The notes under the pieces were generated by a model. The model had not been told where the DNA came from. It made no database searches and worked only from the letters and a program-made list of their open reading frames with translations. Shown in pieces: positions 33,702 through 42,666 of a stretch of DNA of 64,000 nucleotides. The translations under genes and the position numbers were made by a program. The first letter of the stretch is position 1. Every line of letters begins with the position of its first letter. The stretch spans positions 62,001 to 126,000 of the forward strand of contig NZ_NMQW01000049.1 in assembly GCF_002234615.1 (NCBI RefSeq), read 5' to 3'. The stretch is from Paenibacillus rigui. GTDB lineage: Bacteria; Bacillota; Bacilli; Paenibacillales; NBRC-103111.

Positions 33702-35798
33702 CTACAGCAGCTGCCCGTTTTGCTCGAAATGAGCGTGAAGCCGCTCCGCGAGTTCATCATCCGATAGCGGGTTGCGGTGCGTATTTTCCAAATAAATATG
33801 CTTCTCCGTTTCGGGCATCAGAAATTCCTTGTACCAGAGGAAAAATTCCGGACTATCCCCGTGCATACGCAGAAACCGTCTGACCGTATCCACGTTCCGC
33901 ACGGTGCTTTCGATATTCGTCAGCCAGTCCGCACTGTAGAAACGATTCCACTTGCCATGCTCCGCTGCACGCAGCACATGCAAGCCCTCCTCGTAGCCCC
34001 GCATCGACAGCGAAGCGCAGACGAAAGCCTGCGGGTAGCGTCCCTCGGCATAAGCGGCGTAGGCGCGGCAGAGCCACAGGAAGCCCTCGCAGCCGGAGCG
34101 GTGCAGCGCGCCATGAAATCGCAGGTGGTCGGCAGCACGCTGCTTATCCTCTTCGGCGAGTCCGGCAATGACCTTGTCGCACCGGTCCAGCCAAGCGGTC
34201 CATTGGGCTAAGCCCTCGCTGCACCGCTGCTCGAAGCTGCGGACCTGCTCCAAGAAGCTGCATTCTCCTGTCGCCCACAGCAGACGCTCATCCGCGACGG
34301 CGCCCTGCCCCTGCAGCCAATGCCCGATTATCCGCCGTGCCGGGTGATGGTAATACTCATCCCCCGCCAAATCATCCGGGTTTGGGCCATAGGCCACCGC
34401 CGCTTCGGTGTAGGAGCGGTACAGCCCCGCCAGCTCCTTCAGGCCGCTGGTGTAATAGCTGCTGACAAACTGCTCCAGATGCGCCTCCGCATCCACCTTC
34501 CCTTCGTTCCACAGCACGCGAAGCAGATCGAGCATGTACACATGGGGGCGAATATTGCCGCAGTTCAACAGCAAATATTGATCCGCCCCCGCCGCGAATG
34601 CCCCCTCAACCTCCTGTCGGATAAATGCAGCGGAGCCCGGGAACATCGTCAAATGGTTCGATGCCTGCAAATCGTGAAACGTCACATGATAATAAATGCC
34701 GTGCTTGCCCGTATCCTCCTCCGCCGGCAGCGAAGGAATGCGCAGGTTAAGGTTGCCGTGTCTGCGCGACACCATACGCCCGTAGCCGTTATCCGCCCAT
34801 ACCTTGATGACATCGTCCGGAAGCTCCACATAGCCTTCCTTGTACAGCTCTGCAATCTCTCCGTACAATGCCGCGCAATACACCGGTTCCTTCACGGCTG
34901 CGCCAATCATATCGTACTGCTTGCGGATCACCCGGCTGATCATGGCCCCGCGCTTCTCGGGCGTATCGAACGAGGGATCATTTTCCCAGAAGGGCTTGTC
35001 TCCCTGACCGCGGAAGGAAAGCACCCACAATATCTTCTTGTCCTTCTGCTTTTCAATGGCCTTGGTCCATAAGCGCTCGAACAGCTCGGGCGCCTCCTTA
35101 TAGCTCGCATTTTTGCCCGGATAGGCCCGCAGAAACATTTCGGCACCAAGCGGCTCCGCATGATGATGGGTAATCCATAACCCCATCTCCTCCGCGACCT
35201 CGAAGTGGACGCCGGTCTTCGGCAGGTCCGTTCCCGGAATGACCATGTTGCCTCTGCAGCGCAGCAGTGCTTCGAATACGTGCAGCCAAACCTCTCTTGT
35301 AGGCGGGTACGGCTCCTTCCAGCCGATAAGGCACACTTCGTCGTTAACGAACCAGCCCCGGAAGCGAACCTTGCTTGGCAGCGAGTCATAGCTTTCACAA
35401 GCGATCTCGATCCGCTTTTGCTGAGGGAGGCACTGGTCCGCCCAGAACCAGAACGGCTGCACTCCCAAGTAACGTTCCGTAAAATACAGCATGCCGTATA
35501 CTAGAGCCAGCTCATCGCGGCCTATGATCTCCATGCATGGTCCGGACGCACTCTCCTTGAACCGAAAGCCGAATGCCTCCGGCTCGTCGGGGCAGCCATC
35601 TTCAGGCAAGACATATCTGATCACTATTTGTGCCCAGCCGGTTGGATGGGAACCCATTTCCGGCATCTCCCCCAACACCGTGTGTAAATCCCGAATCAGC
35701 ATGCGCAGGCCGTGTCCGATAGCGGAAGTCACCTTCCCCTGCACAGCAATCCGTATACGCCCCGCCAGCACCATGGTATCTTTAGCTGTCTTCTCCAT
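33702..35798 (-). CDS. Glycosyl hydrolase family 115-like protein (alpha-glucuronidase type)
   Basis: A 698-residue protein that resembles GH115 enzymes, which remove glucuronic acid or 4-O-methylglucuronic acid side groups from xylan or gum-type glycans. The segment VRFRGWFVNDEVCLIGW matches the family's NDE region, followed by RGNMVIPGTDLP and HHHAEPLGAEMF. There is no signal peptide, so it should act on imported oligosaccharides. RBS GGAAGGAAG. It is the last gene of locus E, behind the binding-protein gene and a terminator. Family assignment is by recognised motifs; the exact substrate is open. Confidence 0.75.
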   Translation of the reverse strand: MEKTAKDTMVLAGRIRIAVQGKVTSAIGHGLRMLIRDLHTVLGEMPEMGSHPTGWAQIVIRYVLPEDGCPDEPEAFGFRFKESASGPCMEIIGRDELALVYGMLYFTERYLGVQPFWFWADQCLPQQKRIEIACESYDSLPSKVRFRGWFVNDEVCLIGWKEPYPPTREVWLHVFEALLRCRGNMVIPGTDLPKTGVHFEVAEEMGLWITHHHAEPLGAEMFLRAYPGKNASYKEAPELFERLWTKAIEKQKDKKILWVLSFRGQGDKPFWENDPSFDTPEKRGAMISRVIRKQYDMIGAAVKEPVYCAALYGEIAELYKEGYVELPDDVIKVWADNGYGRMVSRRHGNLNLRIPSLPAEEDTGKHGIYYHVTFHDLQASNHLTMFPGSAAFIRQEVEGAFAAGADQYLLLNCGNIRPHVYMLDLLRVLWNEGKVDAEAHLEQFVSSYYTSGLKELAGLYRSYTEAAVAYGPNPDDLAGDEYYHHPARRIIGHWLQGQGAVADERLLWATGECSFLEQVRSFEQRCSEGLAQWTAWLDRCDKVIAGLAEEDKQRAADHLRFHGALHRSGCEGFLWLCRAYAAYAEGRYPQAFVCASLSMRGYEEGLHVLRAAEHGKWNRFYSADWLTNIESTVRNVDTVRRFLRMHGDSPEFFLWYKEFLMPETEKHIYLENTHRNPLSDDELAERLHAHFEQNGQLL

Positions 35799-35841
35799 TA
35801 TCTGCTTCCTTCCTTCATCATGTACCTTCTTATCTACCAGT

Positions 35842-35881
35842 GAAAAAGCTCATGGCATTGCCCCAAGGGGGCAACGCCATG
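35842..35881 (-). terminator. Terminator after the locus E binding-protein gene
   Basis: CATGGCATTGCCCC pairs with GGGGCAACGCCATG, followed on the minus strand by AGCTTTTTC. It would limit transcription into the GH115-type gene. Confidence 0.85.
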
Positions 35882-35895
35882 ATCGGTTCACAAGC

Positions 35896-37200
35896 TTACT
35901 TTTTGACGGCGTCGTATTCCTTCGCCTTTTTCATCAGCTCTTCATAGCCTTGCTCCGGCGTCGATTTGCTGAACATGATTTTCTCTACAATCGTTTTGTA
36001 ATCCTTCTTGAAGTTGCCCCAGCCTTGAGGCTCGGCTACAAACTTTTGTGCTTCAGGAGCAACCTTATTAATGAATTCCTGTGACGTTTTGTCCGCAGGG
36101 CTGAAGTTTGGCGACAACGCGGCCACCACCTTGGAATTGCCCGGGATACCGCGGCTTAGACCCAAAATTTTGGCGGCTTCCATGTCATTAATGAACCAAT
36201 CGATAAACTTCTTCGCTTCCTCCTGCTGCTTCGAGCCGGCGTTCACACTCCAGAACATGCCCGGCTTGAGCCATCCGCCGGTTTGCGTACCTTTAGGCAT
36301 CGAGGCGAAGGCATAGGAATCCGGCTTCAGGCCGCTGATGGAGCCAACCTGGTTCGAGAAAATGTGGCGCACGAGCGCGTTCCCATTGACCGTGCTATCC
36401 TGCTTCGGATCAAGCTCTTTATCGGTAACAGACATATCCGGAGGTGTGACGATGCCCGCTTTACGCAGCTCATCCTGCTTCTTCATGTAGCCGATCCAGG
36501 TGTCCTTATCGATGGTCAGCTTATTGTCCGTAAACACCTGGCCTTTGCCTATGCTGAGCTGGTAAGCCGTATAGTCGTACAAGTCGGAGCTTTGGTCGAC
36601 GAACACGTATTTGTCCTTGCCCAGCTTCGCCTTCGCTTCCTGACCGAATTTATAGTAATCATCCCAGGTCCAGCCGAATGCAGGAACTTTCAAGCCCAGC
36701 TTTTCAACGACCGATTTATCGATCGCCATACCGAAGGCAGCGCTTCCAAGCGGCATGGCATACAGCTTGCCGCCGACCTTCCCTGATTCGATCAACGCTT
36801 TGTCCATATCGGCTGTGTTGATGCTTCCCAAATCGGCAAGCAGGTTCCGCCCGACGTATTCGTTCAAATAAGCCGCATCCATTTGAATGATATCTGGGGC
36901 GTTCTTGGCGGAAAACTGTACGCCTAGCTTGTCGAAGTAGCCGTCCCAGCCGGAGAATTCGCTTTCAAATGTCACGTTCGGATTTTTTTGCGAGTACAAA
37001 GCCAGCGCCTTCTGCGTCGCATCATGACGCTCCTGCGAGCCCCACCATACGATGCGAAGCTTTACAGCCGCCTTGGAGTCTGCCGGCTTCGCCGCCTCTT
37101 TGCCACCGCCCGCATCAGGCTTCGCTGCATTCCCTCCGCAAGCGGTCAACGATGCGCCTACCATCAAAGCCAGCGCGGCGGTCGTCCATTTCTTGTTCAT
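35896..37200 (-). CDS. Extracellular solute-binding lipoprotein, locus E
   Basis: A 434-residue sugar-binding lipoprotein with lipobox SLTAC (Cys21) and a typical fold start LRIVWWGSQERHDATQKALA. RBS AAAGGGG precedes the ATG. It is not closely similar to the binding proteins of loci A and H. It follows the regulator gene by 120 bp but has its own promoter motif, and it should serve the two permeases of the same locus. Confidence 0.92.
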   Translation of the reverse strand: MNKKWTTAALALMVGASLTACGGNAAKPDAGGGKEAAKPADSKAAVKLRIVWWGSQERHDATQKALALYSQKNPNVTFESEFSGWDGYFDKLGVQFSAKNAPDIIQMDAAYLNEYVGRNLLADLGSINTADMDKALIESGKVGGKLYAMPLGSAAFGMAIDKSVVEKLGLKVPAFGWTWDDYYKFGQEAKAKLGKDKYVFVDQSSDLYDYTAYQLSIGKGQVFTDNKLTIDKDTWIGYMKKQDELRKAGIVTPPDMSVTDKELDPKQDSTVNGNALVRHIFSNQVGSISGLKPDSYAFASMPKGTQTGGWLKPGMFWSVNAGSKQQEEAKKFIDWFINDMEAAKILGLSRGIPGNSKVVAALSPNFSPADKTSQEFINKVAPEAQKFVAEPQGWGNFKKDYKTIVEKIMFSKSTPEQGYEELMKKAKEYDAVKK

Positions 37201-37236
37201 GCTTATATCCCCTTTCGAATATCAATTGACCTTTCC

Positions 37237-37293
37237 ATCGTATCCCCGAACAGACCCACCGTATAGGAGGGAATCGAACACAATTCTTTCAGT
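37237..37293 (-). promoter_or_regulatory. Locus E promoter 1 with putative YesN operator
   Basis: The upstream motif ACTGAAAGAATTGTGTTCGA then TTCCC begins 51 bases before the -10 box (TACGAT, 37237-37242). The same motif stands at 42592 and 48419 at matching distance. No good -35 is seen, consistent with activator dependence. Confidence 0.6.
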
Positions 37294-37320
37294 TTCTCCA
37301 TAAAAACAGGTCTAGCCGCG

Positions 37321-38865
37321 CTATTTTTTCAACAAATCGCTAGGGTTAACGCCGCAATATTTCTTGAACAGCGTGCTGAAGTACGGGACATTGTGATAGC
37401 CGACTCTTTCGGCCACCTCATATATGAGCAGCTGGCCTTCCAGCAGCAGTGCTTTGGCTTTCTCCAGCCGTACCCGGATCACATAGTTCATAAACGTTTC
37501 CCCGGTGACTTTCTTGAACAGCTGGTTCAAGTAGTTTTTGGAGATGAACAGCTGCCCCGCCAGCTCATCGAGTGTAATATCCCGCGCATAGTGCTCATGA
37601 ATATACTGCACCATGAACTCTACCGCCATTTTATGCTTTTGTCCGATAGCCGGCTGCTTCTGCTGGCGGATTCTTTGGATCTTGGCCTCCATAAACTTCT
37701 CCAGATCGGACCGGTTCAGCACCGTGTCCGGCTGAGCGATCAACGCCTCCTCCTGCTCATCCAGCTGCAATCCAGCCCGCTCGACTGCATACTGCAGCAG
37801 CGTCCACAGCTCCGCAGCGAGCACTTTGTACAGCAGGGTCCGTTCCCCATCGGTGCGGGCCGCTTCCATCCCGTCGACATATTGCCGGATCGGCTGCCGG
37901 ATATCCTCCCCGCTACGAAGGACATGAACGAGCTTGCCGACCAGCTCGACCGCCCCAGCTCCTTTCCCTGCATCCACTCCTTGAAAGGCTTCATCCAGGG
38001 AAGTCTTCAGCTCGGCCGATTCCGCCCTCCGGCTGCCGATTCCCGTCTTGACCGTAAGCTTAAGATACTGCTGCAAGCAAGAGGAAAGCTTCTGCACAAG
38101 ACGATCCATACGCTGATTCGCAGCCTCAGCCGCTTCCTCGCGAGGCATGTGCAGCACAAGCGCCGAATAATGATCGAACAGCCACACAAAATGGGACTCC
38201 GGCCATTCCTGCTGCAGCAGTTCTTCGACGACATTCGACATAGCAAAGCGAAACAGGTGCCAGTCCGCCATCGAAATGCCGCAGATACGCTCGGTTTTGA
38301 CAAGCTCCAGGAGTACGATCTGGAAGTCCATCGATGCCCACCATTCGCTAGGGCCGGGAAGCTGCACCTCCGAAGAATTTGCGTCCGTTCGCCCGTTGAG
38401 CAGAGCGATCAATCCATCCTGTGCCAGCCGGTCCTCGTAATGCTTCACCGAATGAAGCAGCTCGTTCTTCTCCATATTCTCCAGGTACGATTCCTCCAGC
38501 CCTTGGATCGTGCGGAACAGCACCTCGCGGATTTGCTCCACCGTCCCGGGCTTGTTGAGATAATCGTCCACATCCAGCCGTATCGCTTGGCGCGCATATT
38601 CGAAATCCGTATACCCGCTGAGAATAATGAACCGCCCTTGAAAGCCTTCGGAGCGCAGCTGCTGAATCATCTCGATCCCGCTGATGCCCGGCATATACAA
38701 GTCGGTAATGACGATATCCGGCTCGCTCCGGCGGATCAGCTCCAGCCCTTCCTCCCCGTCGATAGCTTCACCGACGAGCTCGGCATCCAGCTCTTCCCAA
38801 GGAATAATGCCCCGCAAGCCGCGCAGCACTTGAAAATCATCGTCCACGATGGCGATTTTCCACAT
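37321..38865 (-). CDS. YesN-type response regulator with AraC DNA-binding domain, locus E
   Basis: A 514-residue regulator: receiver with acidic pair VDDD, phospho-acceptor Asp55 (IVITDLYMP) and Lys in LNKPG, a long linker, and a C-terminal AraC domain (QLFISKNYLNQLFKKVTGET, then YHNVPYFSTLFKKYCG). Note that the usual Lys-Pro-Phe is LNKPG here. RBS GGGAG before the ATG, which stands 3 bp after the kinase stop. It likely binds the motif shared by the three locus E promoters. Confidence 0.92.
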   Translation of the reverse strand: MWKIAIVDDDFQVLRGLRGIIPWEELDAELVGEAIDGEEGLELIRRSEPDIVITDLYMPGISGIEMIQQLRSEGFQGRFIILSGYTDFEYARQAIRLDVDDYLNKPGTVEQIREVLFRTIQGLEESYLENMEKNELLHSVKHYEDRLAQDGLIALLNGRTDANSSEVQLPGPSEWWASMDFQIVLLELVKTERICGISMADWHLFRFAMSNVVEELLQQEWPESHFVWLFDHYSALVLHMPREEAAEAANQRMDRLVQKLSSCLQQYLKLTVKTGIGSRRAESAELKTSLDEAFQGVDAGKGAGAVELVGKLVHVLRSGEDIRQPIRQYVDGMEAARTDGERTLLYKVLAAELWTLLQYAVERAGLQLDEQEEALIAQPDTVLNRSDLEKFMEAKIQRIRQQKQPAIGQKHKMAVEFMVQYIHEHYARDITLDELAGQLFISKNYLNQLFKKVTGETFMNYVIRVRLEKAKALLLEGQLLIYEVAERVGYHNVPYFSTLFKKYCGVNPSDLLKK

Positions 38866-38868
38866 TAT

Positions 38869-40593
38869 CTACACTCCCTCTCCCAAGCTCGGATTCCGGT
38901 GAATGGGGAACTGCAGCCGCACCCGGACCCCGGAAACCTCTCCATTTTCGATTTCCATCACATACCCGCTGCCGAACAATGTATCGAGCCGCTCCTTCAC
39001 ATTGCGAAGCCCGTAGCCCCCCCGCTTACGCGGCTTGGTCTGCCAGTCCTGGCTCAAGCCTTTCCCGTTGTCGGTAATTTCGATACGAAGCTCGTCATCC
39101 CGTCGGTAAATATGCACCCTCAGCTCGGCCTGTCTCGCCCCGTGGAAGCCGTGCATAAACGCGTTTTCGATAAAAGGCTGGAGCATAATTTTGGGCATCA
39201 GCTCCTTTTTTACATCCTCCTCGATATCCAGCGTGTAGGTCAGCCCCTCCTCCCAGCGAACCTTTTGAAATTTCAAATAGCATTCGATGTGGGCCGCCTC
39301 CTCCCGCACAGGCACCAGACTGTCCGTGTTGGACAAGGCCAGACGAAACATGCCGGCTACTTCCGCCAGCATCGTGCTGATCTTGCTCTGCCTCGCTTCG
39401 ATGGCCATCCAATTGATCTGATCCAACGTATTGTAGAGAAAATGGGGATTAATCATCATTTGCAGCGATTTCAGCTCGGCCTCCCGCTGGCGTCTGTGCT
39501 GCTCGCGCAGCGAATCATAGAGCTCCTCGATCCGCTGTGTCAGCTTGCGGTAACCTTGAAACAGCCGGCCGAATTCGTTGGAATAATCGGCAGGAAGCTG
39601 CTGCTTCTCCCCGGGGATATACTCCCCCATGGCATTGAGCAGATGATTCATCGGCTTCATAAACCGGTGGGACAGCAGCAGCGTAATGAGGAAGACGAGC
39701 AAGATTGTCGTGGCACCGAGCCAAATGAACACGCCGGCCAGCTCCCTGCTCCCCTTCGTCATATCCAGCCATGAGGTGGCTTCTATGAGCGTCCATTGGG
39801 AGTCGGGCGATTTGGCCCACACATAGAAATCCGGGCCGACGCGCAGCGAGCCGCTGGGCCGCTCCATCTCGCCATCGAGCGCCCCGGCAGCCTGGGACAG
39901 CAGCTCTCCATCCCCCGAATGCGTGATCAGCTTGTTGGCTGCATCCAGTAAGGCGATGTTGGAAGCATCCTCCTCCGGAGAAATCAGCTGCTTGAAGCTG
40001 GATACTTTGATGTTGAACACCATCAGACTGTAATATTGGTTGCTGTTGTTAAATACTTTGCGCGCGAAGCTGATCACGGATTCATCACGTTCATTGGAGC
40101 GGATTGTATGCTCCGGCAGCCAAGCGCTGTCCGTATCCCGAATGTCGTTATACCAGCCCTCCTCCTGCAGCCTGCTCAGCGCATTGAAGGTGACCGGCCC
40201 CTGCATGTCCGACGTAAAGGGGTAATTGGAATACACATGGATCGATTGCAGAATCGATGTTCCGAAGACGACATAATTTAACTGATCGCGGATTTCCGAC
40301 TGAACCCGTGCCCGCTCATAAGCATCTCCCTCGTTCAGCTTCCCGAACAGGAGGTCGAAGTTTTTGGCGGCGGTGCTGGAGCTTTGCTCGATGCCGATCA
40401 AGGCCGTATTCAGCTTCTTGCTGTATTCGTTCAACAAGCGCTGCTGGTTGTAGGACGTGTTGTGCTCAATCTGCTTCGAGGTGCTGCTGTAGCTGAGCGC
40501 AATGACGATACCGATCAGCAGGGCGATAATAAGGGCCGAACCAAAGAAGAAAACCGTGGTAATACGATACGTTTTGAACGGATTTGTCAGCAT
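38869..40593 (-). CDS. YesM-type sensor histidine kinase, locus E
   Basis: A 574-residue kinase starting MLTNPFKTYRITTVFFFGSA. It has two membrane segments (about 14-37 and 290-312), an extracellular sensor between them, a HAMP region, phospho-acceptor motif MMINPHFLYNTLDQINWM, and ATPase motifs LQPFIENAFMHGF and ITDNGKGLS. AGGGAG stands 9 bases before the ATG at 40593, so the frame's extension to 40611 is rejected. It is the partner of the regulator gene 3 bp downstream. Confidence 0.92.
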   Translation of the reverse strand: MLTNPFKTYRITTVFFFGSALIIALLIGIVIALSYSSTSKQIEHNTSYNQQRLLNEYSKKLNTALIGIEQSSSTAAKNFDLLFGKLNEGDAYERARVQSEIRDQLNYVVFGTSILQSIHVYSNYPFTSDMQGPVTFNALSRLQEEGWYNDIRDTDSAWLPEHTIRSNERDESVISFARKVFNNSNQYYSLMVFNIKVSSFKQLISPEEDASNIALLDAANKLITHSGDGELLSQAAGALDGEMERPSGSLRVGPDFYVWAKSPDSQWTLIEATSWLDMTKGSRELAGVFIWLGATTILLVFLITLLLSHRFMKPMNHLLNAMGEYIPGEKQQLPADYSNEFGRLFQGYRKLTQRIEELYDSLREQHRRQREAELKSLQMMINPHFLYNTLDQINWMAIEARQSKISTMLAEVAGMFRLALSNTDSLVPVREEAAHIECYLKFQKVRWEEGLTYTLDIEEDVKKELMPKIMLQPFIENAFMHGFHGARQAELRVHIYRRDDELRIEITDNGKGLSQDWQTKPRKRGGYGLRNVKERLDTLFGSGYVMEIENGEVSGVRVRLQFPIHRNPSLGEGV

Positions 40594-40683
40594 AAGGCGG
40601 CGCTCCCTCATAAATTATGGAAATCGCGAGTGAATGCAAAGAAAGCTGCGGCGTAAGCGGCAGCTCGTACTTTTTATCACATT

Positions 40684-41523
40684 CTATCCCTTCAGTGCCC
40701 CCGAGGCAATACCCTCGACGAAATGCTTTTGCGCCAGGAAAAAGATCGTGACAGCCGGCACCACACTAAGCAGCGACATGGCCAGCATTTGGCCCCAAGG
40801 CACGGTTCCCTGAGAATCGATAAACAGCTTCAGCGCAAGGTTGACCGTATATTTATCCACCGAGTTGATGTACAGCAGCTGACCGAAGAAATCGTCCCAG
40901 TTCCACAGAAAGCAGTAGATGGCTACGGTGACCAGAGCCGGCTTCGTCAGCGGAAGGATGATTCGCCAGTAAATGCCGAACCAGGAGCATCCGTCCATTT
41001 TGGCGGATTCGTCCAGCTCCCGCGGAATCGAGCGGATAAACTGCACCAGCATGTAAATAAAGAACGGGCCGCCGATTCCGCCTGCAAGCAAATGAGGGAT
41101 GTAGAAGGGAAGATACGTATTGACCCAATTCAGCTTGTTGAACATGACATATTGCGGAACAATCGTCACCTGCGTCGGCAGCATCAGCGTCACAAGCAGA
41201 ATAGCGAACCAAACCTTGCGCAGCGGAAAATCAAGCCGGGCAAAGGCGAATGCGACCAAACTGCAGGAGATTACGCTTGTGAACAGGACGCCGGCGACAA
41301 GCTCGAACGTGTTGAGATAAAAGACGCCGAAGTGATAGTTGGGCACGGAAATCCAGCCCTCCGTATAATTCGACCAGCGGAACGTCTCTGGAAACAGGCT
41401 CGGCGACCGCATCTCGTCATTGGATTTGAGTGACGCTCCCAACCACCAGAACACCGGGTACATCATAATGACGCTCGCGATCATCAGCACCCCGTGGGTA
41501 ATGAATCGTTTACTGTTGCTCAC
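40684..41523 (-). CDS. Carbohydrate ABC transporter permease, MalG type, locus E
   Basis: A 279-residue CUT1 permease with six membrane segments and an EAA loop ELDESAKMDGCSWFGIYWRI. It starts at a GTG overlapping the stop of the partner permease gene (GTGA), indicating coupling. It is followed by the kinase gene 90 bp downstream. Confidence 0.92.
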   Translation of the reverse strand: MSNSKRFITHGVLMIASVIMMYPVFWWLGASLKSNDEMRSPSLFPETFRWSNYTEGWISVPNYHFGVFYLNTFELVAGVLFTSVISCSLVAFAFARLDFPLRKVWFAILLVTLMLPTQVTIVPQYVMFNKLNWVNTYLPFYIPHLLAGGIGGPFFIYMLVQFIRSIPRELDESAKMDGCSWFGIYWRIILPLTKPALVTVAIYCFLWNWDDFFGQLLYINSVDKYTVNLALKLFIDSQGTVPWGQMLAMSLLSVVPAVTIFFLAQKHFVEGIASGALKG

Positions 41524-42479
41524 TTTCCTTTGCCTCCTTGCGTTTCATAAAAGACCCAATATCTTGATGTTGCAAAAATAATCGCCGTTACCACTGCGAT
41601 GATAACCAGCAAAATCCAAGCCAGGGCGGAAGCGTAGCCCATCTGGAATTTGGAAAAGGCACGCTCATACAAATACATCACGTATACGTAGGTTGAATTG
41701 ACTGGGCCTCCATTCGTGACAATAAAGGCTTGGGTGAACATTTGAAACGAGTTGATCGTTTGCTGTACGAAGTTGAACAAAATGATCGGCGACAGCATTG
41801 GCAGCGTAATCGAGAAAAATTGGCGTACCTTGCCGGCTCCATCGACGGAGGAAGCCTCATACAAATCCGGGGAAATCTGCTTCAGTCCGGCTAGGAAGAT
41901 GATCATCGCCGAGCCGAACTGCCACGCAACCAGCAGCACGAGCGTCCCCAGCGCCGTATCCGGATTAGCGATCCAGGCGGTGCCTTCGATGCCCACCATT
42001 GCCAGCGCTTGATTAATGAAGCCGTCCTTGCTGAAAATGTTTTTCCAAAGAATTGAAACGGCGATGCTCGTACCGATCAGCGACGGGAAATAAATCATCG
42101 TCCGGTAGAAGGAAATCCCCTTGATCTTCTTGTTGAGCAGCATAGCGACCAGCAGCGCCGATATCAGCTTCAGAGGAACGGAGAACAACACGAACCATAA
42201 CGTAACCTTAATGGAATCCCGGAACGTATCATCCTCGCCCAGAATGTATTGGTAGTTCTGCAAGCCCACCCAGTGCGGTACGTCAAGCAGCGAGTAATCC
42301 GTAAACGAATAGTAAAATGACATGCTGATCGGGCCGAGCGTCAGCAGTAGAAACCCAAGGAGCCACGGAGAAAGAAATAAATACCCGGCGAGCGGCGATT
42401 CCCAGCGGCTGAACAACCGGGCCTTGCCGGATCGCTTGTTGACAGTCGTCCCCTTATTTTGTAATGCGGTGCCGTTCAT
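41520..42479 (-). CDS. Carbohydrate ABC transporter permease, MalF type, locus E
   Basis: A 319-residue CUT1 permease with a cytoplasmic N-terminus rich in Lys/Arg and six membrane segments; the EAA loop is LYEASSVDGAGKVRQFFSIT. It starts with ATG behind a modest AGGGAG site. It is the first gene of the permease-kinase-regulator unit and has the locus E promoter motif 58 bp or so upstream of its start. Confidence 0.92.
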   Translation of the reverse strand: MNGTALQNKGTTVNKRSGKARLFSRWESPLAGYLFLSPWLLGFLLLTLGPISMSFYYSFTDYSLLDVPHWVGLQNYQYILGEDDTFRDSIKVTLWFVLFSVPLKLISALLVAMLLNKKIKGISFYRTMIYFPSLIGTSIAVSILWKNIFSKDGFINQALAMVGIEGTAWIANPDTALGTLVLLVAWQFGSAMIIFLAGLKQISPDLYEASSVDGAGKVRQFFSITLPMLSPIILFNFVQQTINSFQMFTQAFIVTNGGPVNSTYVYVMYLYERAFSKFQMGYASALAWILLVIIAVVTAIIFATSRYWVFYETQGGKGK

Positions 42480-42536
42480 AATGATGTCCCACTCCCTATT
42501 GTCTGTTGTCCTTGTCCTGCATTCATTTATAGGCTA

Positions 42537-42592
42537 ATTATATCTGGGACGGAACAGCGGGAACATTGCGCAATGAATGATCTTCTTTCACT
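42537..42592 (-). promoter_or_regulatory. Locus E promoter 2 with putative YesN operator
   Basis: AGTGAAAGAAGATCATTCAT begins 50 bases before TATAAT (42537-42542). A second GTGAAA lies just upstream, and the motif runs into the dyad CATTGCGCAATG. It precedes the permease genes. Confidence 0.65.
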
Positions 42593-42613
42593 ATTTCACT
42601 ATCCTCGCCGCTG

Positions 42614-42652
42614 TAAAAAAAAGAACCCCGGACACAGCAGCGGTCCAGGGTT
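42614..42652 (-). terminator. Terminator of the SLH protein gene
   Basis: AACCCCGGAC pairs with GTCCAGGGTT (one mismatch), followed on the minus strand by TTCTTTTTTTTAC. It isolates the large gene from the permease unit. Confidence 0.85.
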
Positions 42653-42666
42653 ACGGTATAAATGAT

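Noticed and set aside
37393-39774. 793-residue plus-strand frame opposite the locus E regulator and kinase genes
   Set aside because: It is antisense to two genes with complete, well-ordered domains and shows no recognisable motif or ribosome site; long antisense frames are common in GC-rich genes.
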